A stretch of DNA of 64,000 nucleotides from Caulobacter sp. Root343 (GTDB lineage Bacteria; Pseudomonadota; Alphaproteobacteria; Caulobacterales; Caulobacteraceae), in the NCBI RefSeq assembly GCF_001425745.1, contig NZ_LMDF01000006.1, forward strand, positions 994,035 through 1,058,034, written 5' to 3'. How positions within the stretch are numbered: the first letter of the stretch is position 1; each line of letters opens with the position of its first letter. A program made the position numbers and the translations under genes. A model generated the notes under the pieces. The model saw only the letters and a list, made by a program, of their open reading frames with translations, searched no databases and had not been told where the DNA came from. Shown here piece after piece: positions 53,422-61,912 of this stretch.

Positions 53422-54026
53422 TGGCGGGCGACGAAGGCGAGGGGCGCTACGTGGTCTTCCACGGTACCACGCGCGTGGCGGCGGGATCGCGGCTCGACGC
53501 GGCCTTGGCGGCTCAAGCGCTGACAGGCGAGGGCGGGGTGCTGATCTTCGGTCCCGACGGTCGCTCGGTCGATTTCGACCTCAGCGGCGGACCCGACGCG
53601 CTGGCCAGGCGCCTGTCGCCGCCGACCGAGGCCCCGCGCGGTCGCGGCCGGCCCAAGCTGGGCGTGGTGGCGCGCGAGGTCACCCTGCTGCCGCGCCACT
53701 GGGACTGGCTGGCCAGCCAGCCGGGCGGCGCGTCGGTGGCGCTGCGCAAGCTGGTCGAGGCCGCCCGCCGGGCCAGCGAAGGGCCGGACCGCATCCGCGC
53801 GGCCCGCGAGGCGGCCTACCGGTTCGCCTCGGCGATCGGCGGTGATCTGCCGGGCTTCGAGGAGGCCATGCGAGCCCTGTTCGCCGGCGACGACGCCGGC
53901 TTCGAGACGCGGATCCAGGCTTGGCCGGACGACATCGCCGCCCAGTTGCGGACCTACGCGGCCGAGGCCTTCGGTCCGGATCAGCCGTCGGATTTGGCTA
54001 CGACGTCGGCCAGCACCGCCTTGTAG
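53421..54026 (+). CDS. DUF2239 family protein
   Basis: A 201-residue protein. GEGGVLIFGPDGRSVDFDLS, GRGRPKLGVVAREVTLLPRH and WDWLASQPGGASVALRKLVE match DUF2239, whose second part has a ribbon/arc-like appearance with an HTH-like helix. It overlaps the GIY-YIG gene upstream. Its 3' end overlaps the convergent ThuA gene by 46 bases. Function unknown; a DNA-binding or nuclease-partner role is an inference from context. Confidence 0.8.
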   Translation: MAGDEGEGRYVVFHGTTRVAAGSRLDAALAAQALTGEGGVLIFGPDGRSVDFDLSGGPDALARRLSPPTEAPRGRGRPKLGVVAREVTLLPRHWDWLASQPGGASVALRKLVEAARRASEGPDRIRAAREAAYRFASAIGGDLPGFEEAMRALFAGDDAGFETRIQAWPDDIAAQLRTYAAEAFGPDQPSDLATTSASTAL

Positions 54027-55030
54027 GCCGCCTCGAACGGCGCCTTGTCGCTGTCGGGCTTGGCGGGCCACAGCGGACGCAGGGCGGCGGTGCGGGCGGC
54101 GGCGTCGCGTAGCCACGCGGAGTCGGCCTTGGCCAGCTTGGCGAGGCGAGCCTCGACCTCGGCCTTGGGGCGACCGTCATAGGCCAGCAGCGAGCGCAGC
54201 GCCCACAAGGCCTGCTCGTCCGGATTGGGCTTGGCCGCGCCCGGCGCGCGATGGGCGGTCCAGCGCACCGCCTCGACGATCTGGGCGCGATAGCGCGGGT
54301 CGTCCCAGGTGCTGGGCGTGTGGCCCAGATTGGTGAAGAACACCCGGCCCCGGCCGATCTGCCGCGTCCAGGTGATCGGCACGAACCACGGGCGCTTCAA
54401 GGCCATGTCGGTGAAGTCCAGGGCCTGGAGCACGCGGACCTTGGTCGGATCGTAGTCCGAATACTGATAGATCTCCTCGGCATAGGCGAACCGGGCGGGC
54501 CAGGCCGTATTCACAGGGTCCTTGCCGCCCAGCGCCTGCACCGTGATCGGCGTGCCCTGGGTCCACGGATGGCCGGCGAACTTGCCGTTGATGAAGGCGG
54601 TGTAGGTCTGGCCGGGGCCTGTATAGTCCCAGTGGGTGTCGGTGGCGCTGTGCAGGCCGACGAAGCCGCCCTTGCCGCTTTCGATCCATTTCTGGATCGC
54701 CGCCCAGGTCTCGGCCGGGATCGGCAGCTCGCCGGTCGTGTAGAAGGCCAGGACGTCGATGTCCTTCAGCTTTTCGGGCGTGATCGTACGGGCGTCCTGA
54801 GTGGACTCGACGGTGAAGCCGGACTTCGCGCCGATCTCGGCCAGGGCGAGCTCGGATTGCGTCGGACCGTTGCTGTTCTTGGGCCGGGTGACCGGCGCGT
54901 GCCGCCAGCCGACCGACTGATCCAGATAGAGCACCCGGATCCTGGCCGGCGCCGCCTCCGCGGCAGGCGGGGCCAGGGTGGCGAGGCAGAGCGCGGTCAC
55001 GGCCGCGATGAAGGTCAGCAGGCGGGCCAT
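53981..55030 (-). CDS. Exported ThuA-domain protein
   Basis: A 349-residue protein with a signal peptide (about residues 1-25, ending AEAA). A ThuA/glutamine-amidotransferase-like domain follows: RVLYLDQSVGWRHAPVTRPK, DVLAFYTTGELP, the GGFVGLHSATDTHWDY nucleophile-region pattern, and GRGRVFFTNLGHTPSTWDDP. ThuA proteins are linked to trehalose/sucrose-derived oxidised sugars. The last 100 residues are helical and Ala-rich. No sugar operon adjoins it, and the substrate is unknown. It is followed upstream on the same strand by a VOC protein. Confidence 0.85.
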   Translation of the reverse strand: MARLLTFIAAVTALCLATLAPPAAEAAPARIRVLYLDQSVGWRHAPVTRPKNSNGPTQSELALAEIGAKSGFTVESTQDARTITPEKLKDIDVLAFYTTGELPIPAETWAAIQKWIESGKGGFVGLHSATDTHWDYTGPGQTYTAFINGKFAGHPWTQGTPITVQALGGKDPVNTAWPARFAYAEEIYQYSDYDPTKVRVLQALDFTDMALKRPWFVPITWTRQIGRGRVFFTNLGHTPSTWDDPRYRAQIVEAVRWTAHRAPGAAKPNPDEQALWALRSLLAYDGRPKAEVEARLAKLAKADSAWLRDAAARTAALRPLWPAKPDSDKAPFEAAYKAVLADVVAKSDG

Positions 55031-55037
55031 GTCGGTC

Positions 55038-55424
55038 TCAGCTCTTGGGTTGCAGCAGGTCCCAGCGATTGCCGGAGAGATCCTCGAACACCGCCACGGT
55101 TCCGTAGGCTTCGTGGCGCGGCGCTTCCAGGAAGGTCACCCCGGCGGCGGTCATGCGCGCGTGGTCGCCCTCGAAGTCGTCCGTGTACAGAAACAGCCAG
55201 ACGCGACCGCCGCCCTGGCGGCCGATGGCTTCGGCCTGGTCGCCCGTCGCGCGGGCCAGCAGGAAGTTGGTCCCCTCGGTCCCTGGCGAGACCACGACCC
55301 AGCGCTTGCCGCCGCCCATGTCGGTGTCCTCGACCAGGGCGAAGCCCAGCTTGCCGACATAGAAGGTGATCGCCTCGTCATAGTCGGCGACCAGCAGGGA
55401 GACGAGCGCGACGCGGCGGGCCAT
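55038..55424 (-). CDS. VOC family protein (glyoxalase-like)
   Basis: A 128-residue protein. VALVSLLVADYDEAITFYVG, DTDMGGGKRWVVVSPGTEGT and TVAVFEDLSGNRWDLLQPK give the two betaalphabetabetabeta units typical of VOC proteins. The ATG at 55424 with AAGGAG 8 bases before it is chosen over the upstream start at 55454. It lies 7 bases before the ThuA gene and is probably cotranscribed with it. Confidence 0.87.
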   Translation of the reverse strand: MARRVALVSLLVADYDEAITFYVGKLGFALVEDTDMGGGKRWVVVSPGTEGTNFLLARATGDQAEAIGRQGGGRVWLFLYTDDFEGDHARMTAAGVTFLEAPRHEAYGTVAVFEDLSGNRWDLLQPKS

Positions 55425-55558
55425 GGGCGACTCCTTTGGCGGAGGCGATTGCATAGCACGCGTCAGGCCGTTGTCAGCGTCGGGGTTCTAGAACCTGGCT
55501 CGCGATCCGCCGCTTCAGGAGCTGGCCGAGGTGTGGCCGCTCCAGGTCCAGAAAAAGT

Positions 55559-55603
55559 TTGTCATCCCGGACAAGCGCGCAGCGCGCCGATCCGGGATGA
55601 CAA
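55559..55603. repeat. Dispersed palindromic repeat / terminator after the SDR gene
   Basis: TTGTCATCCCGGA and TCCGGGATGACAA form a 13-bp perfect stem with a GC-rich loop containing GCGCGCAGCGCGC. Read on the minus strand it is followed by ACTTTTTC, so it can end the SDR transcript. The same 36-base core occurs at the right end of 58190-58298. Confidence 0.85.
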
Positions 55604-55621
55604 GAAAAAGCGAAGAGGCGT

Positions 55622-56644
55622 TCACCCCCCGCTATAACCCCCGATAATCGGCAGGATCTCGCCGGTGATGTAGCTGGACGTCTGCGGCGAGGCCAAGAAC
55701 ACATAGGCGGGCGCGATCTCCTCGGGTTGGGCCGCCCGCTTCATCGGGGTCTTGGCGCCGAACTCGGCGACCTGCGGCCCGAGCTTGTCGGCCGGGTTCA
55801 GGGGCGTCCAGACCGGGCCCGGCGCGACGGCGTTCACCCGGATGCCTTTCTCGACCAGATGGGTGGCCAGCGAGCGGGTGAAGGCGTGGATGCCGCCCTT
55901 GGTCATCGAATAGTCCAGCAGGTCCTTGTTGCCGAGCATGCCGGTGACCGAGCCGGTATTGATGATCGCGCCGCCGTTCGGCAGGTGCTTCACCGCCGCC
56001 TTGGCCATGTGGAAATAGCCATAGAGATTGGTCCGCAGCGTCCGGTCGAAATGCTCCTCGGTCAGGTCCTCGAAGTCGGTGACGTGCTCCTGGAAGGCGG
56101 CGTTGTTGACCAGGATGTCGAGCCGACCCAGCTCGGCGACGGTCTTTTCGACCGCCGCCTTGGCGTAGGCGGGATCGGCGACGTCGCCGGGCAGCAGGAT
56201 GGCCCGGCGGCCTTCCAGCTCGACGGCCAGCCGCGTCTCCTCGGCGTCTCGGTCTTCCGACAGATAGCCGATGGCCACGTCCGCGCCTTCGCGGGCGAAC
56301 AGCACGGCCACGGCCCGGCCGATGCCGCTGTCGGCGCCGGTGATCAGGGCCACCTTGTGCTCAAGCTTGCCCGAGCCCTTGTAGAACGGTGCGTCGTACA
56401 TCGGGGCGGGGTCGAGTTTGTATTCTTCACCGGGCTTGGCCTGGTGCTGCTCGGGGAAGGGCGGGGCCGGGTAGGGGCGGGCGCCGGCCTGCATGGCCTG
56501 GCTCTTCTTCTCGTCCTTCGGCGGGCCCTCCTGGGACTTGAATGATCGCTCCTCCTTGGCGTCTAGCGGCGCCTGGATATCGCGTTCGGCGTCGGCCGCG
56601 CGGTCGCCGCCCTTCTCGAATTGCGGGGTCTGGGTCTCGGCCAT
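55622..56644 (-). CDS. Short-chain dehydrogenase/reductase with N-terminal extension (stress type)
   Basis: A 340-residue SDR. The NAD(P) motif is LITGADSGIGRAVAVLFARE (about residue 100). DILVNNAAFQEH, the catalytic Ser in IINTGSVTGML and YSMTKGGIHAFTRS (Tyr-x3-Lys) follow. An unusual hydrophilic N-terminal extension of about 90 residues is rich in Lys, Glu, Gln and Pro, as in YhdF/YhxC-type general-stress dehydrogenases. The ATG at 56644 has AGGAG upstream. An EcfG-like promoter lies directly before it. Substrate unknown. Confidence 0.88.
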   Translation of the reverse strand: MAETQTPQFEKGGDRAADAERDIQAPLDAKEERSFKSQEGPPKDEKKSQAMQAGARPYPAPPFPEQHQAKPGEEYKLDPAPMYDAPFYKGSGKLEHKVALITGADSGIGRAVAVLFAREGADVAIGYLSEDRDAEETRLAVELEGRRAILLPGDVADPAYAKAAVEKTVAELGRLDILVNNAAFQEHVTDFEDLTEEHFDRTLRTNLYGYFHMAKAAVKHLPNGGAIINTGSVTGMLGNKDLLDYSMTKGGIHAFTRSLATHLVEKGIRVNAVAPGPVWTPLNPADKLGPQVAEFGAKTPMKRAAQPEEIAPAYVFLASPQTSSYITGEILPIIGGYSGG

Positions 56645-56671
56645 GGGCTTGCTCCTGGGCTGAGCCCCCAA

Positions 56672-56696
56672 AACCGCTGGGGCGGAGCGATGTTCC
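56672..56696 (-). promoter_or_regulatory. EcfG (SigT)-like stress promoter of the SDR gene
   Basis: On the minus strand GGAAC (56696-56692) and GGTT (56675-56672) are separated by 16 bases, close to the alphaproteobacterial general-stress consensus GGAAC-N16-17-CGTT. The leader would be about 20 bases, which fits the ATG at 56644. Confidence 0.55.
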
Positions 56697-56794
56697 AACC
56701 GTGACTGAATGCGGGTTGCCGGAAAAACCGGCATGGGCCACCTTGCCGGCCTTCTTTGACCCCCCTTCTTTTTAAGTCTTTTGAGGTGACGACC

Positions 56795-58207
56795 ATGCCG
56801 CGCGACGCGGCCGGAACGGCGCTTCCTCCGAAGCGGCCGCGCGGCCCCATCATGACCGATCTGATCGAGCTGCTCCGCCTGTCGGGGCCGGTCGTGCTGT
56901 CGCGCCTAGGCATCATGGTCATGGGCCTGACCGACGCCATCGTCGTCGGCCACTTCTCGGCCCGCCAGCTGGGCTTCCACGCCATGGCCTGGGCGCCGTC
57001 GTCGGTGTTCGTGACCATGACGGTGGGCCTGCTGGTCGGAGTGCAGGTCATGACGGCCCGCGCCATGGGCGGCGGGCGACCGCACGAGACCGGCGCGGTC
57101 CTGCGGCGCGGGCTGGTCTATGCCAGCTGGATCGGCGTGACGACGGCCGTGCTCCTGGCCGCGCTCGGGCCGTTGTTCCTGCACAGCCTGGGCTTGAAGG
57201 ACGGCCTGGCCGACGGCGCGACCGCGCCGCTGATCGTCTTCTCGCTGTCGCTGCCGCTGTACGCGGTCTCGGTGGCCCTGACCTTCTGGCTCGAGGGCTT
57301 GTCGCGGCCCGGCCCGGTGACGATCATCATGTGGCTGGCCAATCTGGTGAACCTGCTGGCCAACCTGGTGCTGGTGCCGGGGACCTTCGGCCTGCCGGCC
57401 CTCGGCGCGGTGGGCGGGGCCTGGTCGACCTTCATCGCCCGCAGCTTCATGACCGTGGCGATGGCGGTCTTCGTGCTGCGCATGAAGGAGGCCCGTACGC
57501 TCGGCGTGTTCGACAAACCCGCGCCGGACAAGGCGGCCGAGATCGAGCAGCGCCGCATCGGTTACGGCGCCGGCGCGTCCAACTTCTTCGAGGTCTCGGC
57601 CTTCGCCGGCATGAACCTGGTGGCCGGCTGGATCGGCGGCCTGGCGGTCGCCGCCTGGGCCGTGGTGCTGAACGTGGCCGCGGTGATCTTCATGATCCCG
57701 CTGGGCGTCGCCTCGGCCACGGCCGTCCAGGTCGGGCGAGCCTATGGCGCGCGCGACCCGGCGGGCATGACCCGCGCGGGTTGGATCGCCTTCGCGGTGA
57801 TCGGTGTCGTGGGGCTCCTGGCCGCCCTGCTGCTCTATCCGACCCGGCACTGGGTCGCCCTGGCCTACACCACCGACCCGGCAGCGCTGAGCCTGATCCT
57901 GCCGGCCCTGGTGCTGACCTGCTTCTTTCTGGCCCCCGACGCGGTGCAGGTGGTGACGGCCCAAGCTTTGCGTGCACGGGGGGAGGTGTGGGTGCCGACC
58001 ATCACCCACCTGATCAGCTACGCCCTGGTCATGGGACCGCTGGCCTGGTGGCTGGCCATCCCGCGCGGCATGGGCCTGAACGGGGTGGTGACGTCGGTGA
58101 TCGTCACCAGCTTCCTGGCGGCGGGCTTCCTGCTGGCGCGGTTCCGGATCTTGGATCGGCGGGATCGGAAGCTGGCGGAAGACCAACACCTGTCATCCCG
58201 GGCGTAG
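56795..58207 (+). CDS. MATE family efflux transporter
   Basis: A 470-residue membrane protein of about 12 helices in two similar halves. LLRLSGPVVLSRLGIMVMGL then TDAIVVGHFSARQLGFHAMA opens the first half; ASNFFEVSAFAGMNLVAGWI opens the second. Proteins of this family export drugs or metabolites in exchange for H+ or Na+. The ATG at 56795 has GAGG upstream, while the open frame begins at 56756. The last codons (LSSRA, then TAG) are encoded by the start of a dispersed repeat, so the C-terminus may have been replaced by the repeat. Confidence 0.9.
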   Translation: MPRDAAGTALPPKRPRGPIMTDLIELLRLSGPVVLSRLGIMVMGLTDAIVVGHFSARQLGFHAMAWAPSSVFVTMTVGLLVGVQVMTARAMGGGRPHETGAVLRRGLVYASWIGVTTAVLLAALGPLFLHSLGLKDGLADGATAPLIVFSLSLPLYAVSVALTFWLEGLSRPGPVTIIMWLANLVNLLANLVLVPGTFGLPALGAVGGAWSTFIARSFMTVAMAVFVLRMKEARTLGVFDKPAPDKAAEIEQRRIGYGAGASNFFEVSAFAGMNLVAGWIGGLAVAAWAVVLNVAAVIFMIPLGVASATAVQVGRAYGARDPAGMTRAGWIAFAVIGVVGLLAALLLYPTRHWVALAYTTDPAALSLILPALVLTCFFLAPDAVQVVTAQALRARGEVWVPTITHLISYALVMGPLAWWLAIPRGMGLNGVVTSVIVTSFLAAGFLLARFRILDRRDRKLAEDQHLSSRA

Positions 58208-58298
58208 CGCAGCGAAGACCCGGGACCGCAAAAGGCTCAGCGCTTGCGGCGGTCCCGGATCGGCGCGCTGCGCGCTTGTCCGGGATGACAGCTTTTTT
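58190..58298. repeat. Compound dispersed repeat / bidirectional terminator after the MATE gene
   Basis: Outer arms CTGTCATCCCGG (58190-58201) and CCGGGATGACAG (58280-58291) enclose inner inverted repeats with GACCCGGGACCGC and GCGGTCCCGGATCGG. The element is followed by CTTTTTT on the plus strand. It overlaps the end of the MATE gene. Its right half is the reverse complement of the 55559-55603 element over about 36 bases. Confidence 0.85.
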
Positions 58299-58300
58299 GG

Positions 58301-59203
58301 CTAGGCCCCCAGGATCCAGCCTTCCTCAGTCGCTGCCGCCTCCAGCACCTCCTCCGGCACGCCCTTCGGCGCGGCGAAGGCGGCGGCCAGCTTGCCGGTT
58401 TCGTCCAGCTTGGCGAAGTGCTCGGCCAGGTTCCGCACCTGGGCCAGGTCCTTGATCTCGCCGGCGGCCGGCGCGGTTTTGAGCATCGAGGGATAGACCT
58501 CGGCCACCACCACCGCGACGCCGTCCAGGTCGGCCTCGGTCAGGGCCTTGAAGCCAGTCTCGAACGGCCAGACCCGCACGGCCTCGCCGCGTGCGTCCTT
58601 CAGGCGGCGCACGGCCGGAATGCCGACGATCGCCTGACCGCCGACCGAGCCGTTGTAATAGAGCTTCCAGATCGAGTGCGCGCCCTTGGCGTTGGCGGCC
58701 TCGTCGGCGTGGCGGTACTCGGGCAGGTCGTCCGGACCATGCTCGCGCGGCCGCTTGGGCTGCAGGGTGGTCAGGGCGTCCTTGGGCGGGCAGCCCCAGA
58801 AGGGGAACGGACCGCCGGTCAGGCGCCGGTTGATCTCCGAGCCGACGCCGAAGCGGTTGTTGGTGTTGTCGGCCTTGTCCTTGACCATCTTGGCCAACTG
58901 GTCCCAGACCGCGCGCCAGGGCGTCTCGCCGGGCAGGGACAGGGCCTTGGCCAGGCCGCGCGGAAAGCCCAGCGGGAAGTCGAAGCCGACCAGGGCCCGC
59001 TCGCCGCGCTTCTTCAGGTCGTCGAGCACGGCCGCCAGCTTCGCCTCGGCCTCGCCTCGGGTCGCGGGGTTGTAGCTCTCGAAGGTCAGCCGGAAGCGCA
59101 CGTCGCGCTTCAGCACGCCGATCCAGATGGAATCCGCGCCCGTGGTCGGCTTGGCCGCGGCGCTCCAGTCGACGATCACATAGGCGCTGAACAGACGCGA
59201 CAC
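58301..59203 (-). CDS. Hypothetical protein, RNase H-like (DUF429-like) fold suspected
   Basis: A 300-residue cytoplasmic protein. The N-terminal YVIVDWSAAAKPTTGADSIW is followed by GFDFPLGFPRGLA, and VVAEVYPSMLKTA follows later. The spacing of acidic residues (Asp in VDWS, Asp in GFDFP, Glu in AEVYP) recalls the DUF429 nuclease-like fold. I have seen this protein called cobalamin-biosynthesis-related in some annotations without support in its neighbours. Function unknown. It is followed on the plus strand side by the dispersed repeat. Confidence 0.6.
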   Translation of the reverse strand: MSRLFSAYVIVDWSAAAKPTTGADSIWIGVLKRDVRFRLTFESYNPATRGEAEAKLAAVLDDLKKRGERALVGFDFPLGFPRGLAKALSLPGETPWRAVWDQLAKMVKDKADNTNNRFGVGSEINRRLTGGPFPFWGCPPKDALTTLQPKRPREHGPDDLPEYRHADEAANAKGAHSIWKLYYNGSVGGQAIVGIPAVRRLKDARGEAVRVWPFETGFKALTEADLDGVAVVVAEVYPSMLKTAPAAGEIKDLAQVRNLAEHFAKLDETGKLAAAFAAPKGVPEEVLEAAATEEGWILGA

Positions 59204-59284
59204 GGCACGCGGCTCCTTGGCGGATAAGGAAGCCGCGCTTCTACTCCCGTCCGGCGCGAGGGGCCAGACGGTAGCGGGAAGATA

Positions 59285-61276
59285 TCAGGCCGCGTCGCGG
59301 ATCTTGGTCGTCGGGCCGATCGGGCGGCCGTTGCGGGCGAACCAGCGGATCGGCGGTTCGCACGATTGGCCGAGCGCGGCGCGGACGATGGCCGGCGGAC
59401 GGCGCTCTTCCGGGGTCATGAACAGGCCGTTGGTCTTCAGCTTCAGGCCGGCGACCTTGTGCGCGCCCAGCATGGTCAGCGGCACGGCCAGGATCAGGCC
59501 CAGCAGGATCGGAGCGGTCGAGGTGAACAGGTCCGGCGTGAACCAGAAGGTCGCGCCCAGGACCAGGCCGGTGGCGCTGATCCAGCCCATGGCGGCCGAG
59601 GCCTCCTTGAAGTCGACCTTGTCGGCGTCGCGGCGCTGGGTGGCCCAGCCGCCGACCTTGCCGGCCAGGATCTCGACGATGGCCCGGGTCTGGGTGAACA
59701 TCAGCATCGGGGCGACCAGGGCCGAGAGCAGCATCTCGACGGCCAGGCCGGCGGCGACGCGGCGCTTGCCGCCAAAGCCCTTGATCTCGCTCTTGCGCGA
59801 GAAGACCAGGATCGAGCCCAGGATCTTGGGGCCGAAAAGCAGGACGAAGGTGATGATCATGGCCCAGGCGGTGGCCTGGATCTCGCGCCAGTCGATCAGG
59901 GCGTGAGCGGCGGCCTGCAGGTCGGCCATGGTGAAGGCGGCCTTCTTCAGCTCGGGCATCAGGGCGCGCGAGGTGATGCCGGCCGACAGGGCGATGAACC
60001 ACAGCGGCGACAGGGCGTAGCTCAGCACGCCGATCACCAGGTGCAGGCGGCTCATCCAGTGCAGGCCGGGCAGGGCGATCAGCGGCACGTGCTGGACGTT
60101 GCCCCGGCACCAGCGGCGGTCACGGGTGGCGAAGTCCAGCAGGTTCGAGGGGCTCTCTTCGTACGAGCCTTCCAGATAGGGGGCCAGGTGGACGCTCCAG
60201 CCGCCGCGGCGCAGCAGGGCGCTTTCCAGGGCGTCGTGGCTCATCACCTCGCCGCCGAACGGCTTGGGGCCGGCCAGGTGCGGCAGGCCGCAGGTCTCGG
60301 CGAAGGCGCGGGTGCGGACGATGGCGTTGTGACCCCAGAACGAGCTCTCCGAGCCCGACCACCAGGCCAGGCCCGTCCAGGCGACGCGGCCGTACAGGCG
60401 CGTGGCGAACTGCAGGGTGCGGGCGAAGATCGTCTGGCCGTTGATGATCGTCGGCATGGTCTGGATCAGACCCGCGCCGGGGTGACGCTCCATGGCGTCG
60501 GCCAGGCGGACCATGGCCTCGCCGGTCATCAGGCTGTCGGCGTCCAGGATCAGCATGTGCTCGTAGGCGCTGCCCCAGCGGCTGACCCAGTCGGCGACGT
60601 TGCCGGCCTTGCGGCCGGTGTTTTCCTTGCGGACCCGGTAGTAGACGTTGCTGTGGGCTTCGCGGCGGAAGCGGGCGAAGCAGGCCTGCTCGGCCAGGGC
60701 CACCTGGGCGTCGCGGGTGTCGCTGAGCACGAAGATGTCGAAGTGGCGGCTCATGCCGGTCTCGGCGATCGAGGCGTCCATGGCGCGCAGGCGGGCGAAG
60801 ACGGCGGCGGCGTCCTCGTTGTGCACCGGCATCAGGATGGCGGTGCGGGTGTGCAGCTTGGGCATCGGGGCCTCGCCGTCGATGCCGAGCGGATCCTTGG
60901 GCTTGCCCAGCAGGATCACGAAGCCGGCCACGGCGGTGCAGAACCATAGCGACAGGGCCAGGAACAGCGGGGCCAGCAGGACGAGCACCACCGCTTCCAG
61001 GCGGGTCACGCCGCCGAGCGCGACGGTGTCGAAGGTGGCCTTCCAGCCGGCGAAACCCATGACGATGGTCGACAGGGCCACCAGCCAGCGGCGCATGGTC
61101 ATGTTGGCCACCAGAGCGGTGGCGCGGCGCGGGCCGCCTTGCCAGAAGCCCAGCGGCTGGACCGGCATGGCCAGCGGAACCTCGGCCGGGATCTCGACCG
61201 TGTCACGCCGAACGACCTGATCGAGGGCCACGCTCGTGGAAGAGCGCACGTCGAAGAGGGCGGAGCGATCGCTCAT
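59285..61276 (-). CDS. mdoH: Glucans biosynthesis glucosyltransferase MdoH/OpgH
   Basis: Inner-membrane GT2 glucosyltransferase that makes the osmoregulated periplasmic glucan backbone from UDP-glucose. The protein is 663 residues. Two N-terminal helices (about 60-115) precede a GT2 domain with ILMPVHNEDAAAVFARLRAM, the metal-binding LILDADSLM and the acceptor-side RDRRWCRGNVQH. About five C-terminal helices follow. It is shorter than the E. coli protein, mainly at the N-terminus. The ATG at 61276 is preferred over the open frame at 61324. No mdoG lies in the window. Confidence 0.9.
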   Translation of the reverse strand: MSDRSALFDVRSSTSVALDQVVRRDTVEIPAEVPLAMPVQPLGFWQGGPRRATALVANMTMRRWLVALSTIVMGFAGWKATFDTVALGGVTRLEAVVLVLLAPLFLALSLWFCTAVAGFVILLGKPKDPLGIDGEAPMPKLHTRTAILMPVHNEDAAAVFARLRAMDASIAETGMSRHFDIFVLSDTRDAQVALAEQACFARFRREAHSNVYYRVRKENTGRKAGNVADWVSRWGSAYEHMLILDADSLMTGEAMVRLADAMERHPGAGLIQTMPTIINGQTIFARTLQFATRLYGRVAWTGLAWWSGSESSFWGHNAIVRTRAFAETCGLPHLAGPKPFGGEVMSHDALESALLRRGGWSVHLAPYLEGSYEESPSNLLDFATRDRRWCRGNVQHVPLIALPGLHWMSRLHLVIGVLSYALSPLWFIALSAGITSRALMPELKKAAFTMADLQAAAHALIDWREIQATAWAMIITFVLLFGPKILGSILVFSRKSEIKGFGGKRRVAAGLAVEMLLSALVAPMLMFTQTRAIVEILAGKVGGWATQRRDADKVDFKEASAAMGWISATGLVLGATFWFTPDLFTSTAPILLGLILAVPLTMLGAHKVAGLKLKTNGLFMTPEERRPPAIVRAALGQSCEPPIRWFARNGRPIGPTTKIRDAA

Positions 61277-61561
61277 ATCGTCAGATCTCGGACTTTTCCG
61301 GCGGGCCGGGCTCTCTCCGCGCATTTCGACCCCGGAGCCTCTTTCCGCCCCGCCGTGCGTCCGCTAGGGAACGGCCTCGGGGAAGTGTGACGGCGTCATG
61401 ACGGTCGAAACCGGCGTGGAGAGCCGCCGGTAGAGCCTACAGTAAAACTTCGATCACAAATTCGCTACCGGAAATCACGCGGATTTCGCAGTTGCGAGAA
61501 AAAACTTGAAGAACGTGTGAGGCGAGCGGTGCTCGCCGATCCGGGGAATTTCGGTAAGATC

Positions 61562-61909
61562 ATGAAATTACGTAACTTTGCCGCGATTGTCGCCGTGCTG
61601 AGCTTGGCCGCTTGCGGAAAAGCTTCACAGGAAGGACGTTCAATTCCGGGTGTCGTGGAGGCTGTTCCATCGACGGAATCGCTGCCGACCTATGACGCGC
61701 AGGGCGTGATTTCGAGCCTGGACGGCCAGATTCTCACGCTCGATCACGACGGCGCGAGCGCGGCGGGCCTGAAGCCCGGCCGCGACAAGTTCAAGGTCTA
61801 TGCGGACGTGATCGCCGAGGCCCCGATCGCGCCGGGCTCGCGGGTCAAGTTCCAGTTCAAGAAGACGCCCGCGGGACTCGAAGTGTCTAAGCTCGAGCCC
61901 CGCGAGTAG
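61562..61909 (+). CDS. Lipoprotein with CusF-like domain lacking metal ligands
   Basis: A 115-residue lipoprotein. The lipobox LSLAAC gives the lipid-modified Cys at residue 19. The C-terminal 70 residues (AQGVISSLDGQILTLDHDGA, DKFKVYADVIAEAPIAPGSR, VKFQFKKTPAGLEVSKLEP) resemble a CusF/OB-fold copper chaperone domain. The usual Met/Trp/His metal ligands are missing, so metal binding is doubtful. The ATG at 61562 starts a clean signal peptide. It converges with the reductase gene after 3 bases. Confidence 0.72.
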   Translation: MKLRNFAAIVAVLSLAACGKASQEGRSIPGVVEAVPSTESLPTYDAQGVISSLDGQILTLDHDGASAAGLKPGRDKFKVYADVIAEAPIAPGSRVKFQFKKTPAGLEVSKLEPRE

Positions 61910-61912
61910 GGC

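Noticed and set aside
59366-60949. 527-codon plus-strand frame opposite mdoH
   Set aside because: Low-complexity Gly/Gln/Ala/Asp composition and complete overlap with a recognised glucosyltransferase show it to be a shadow.
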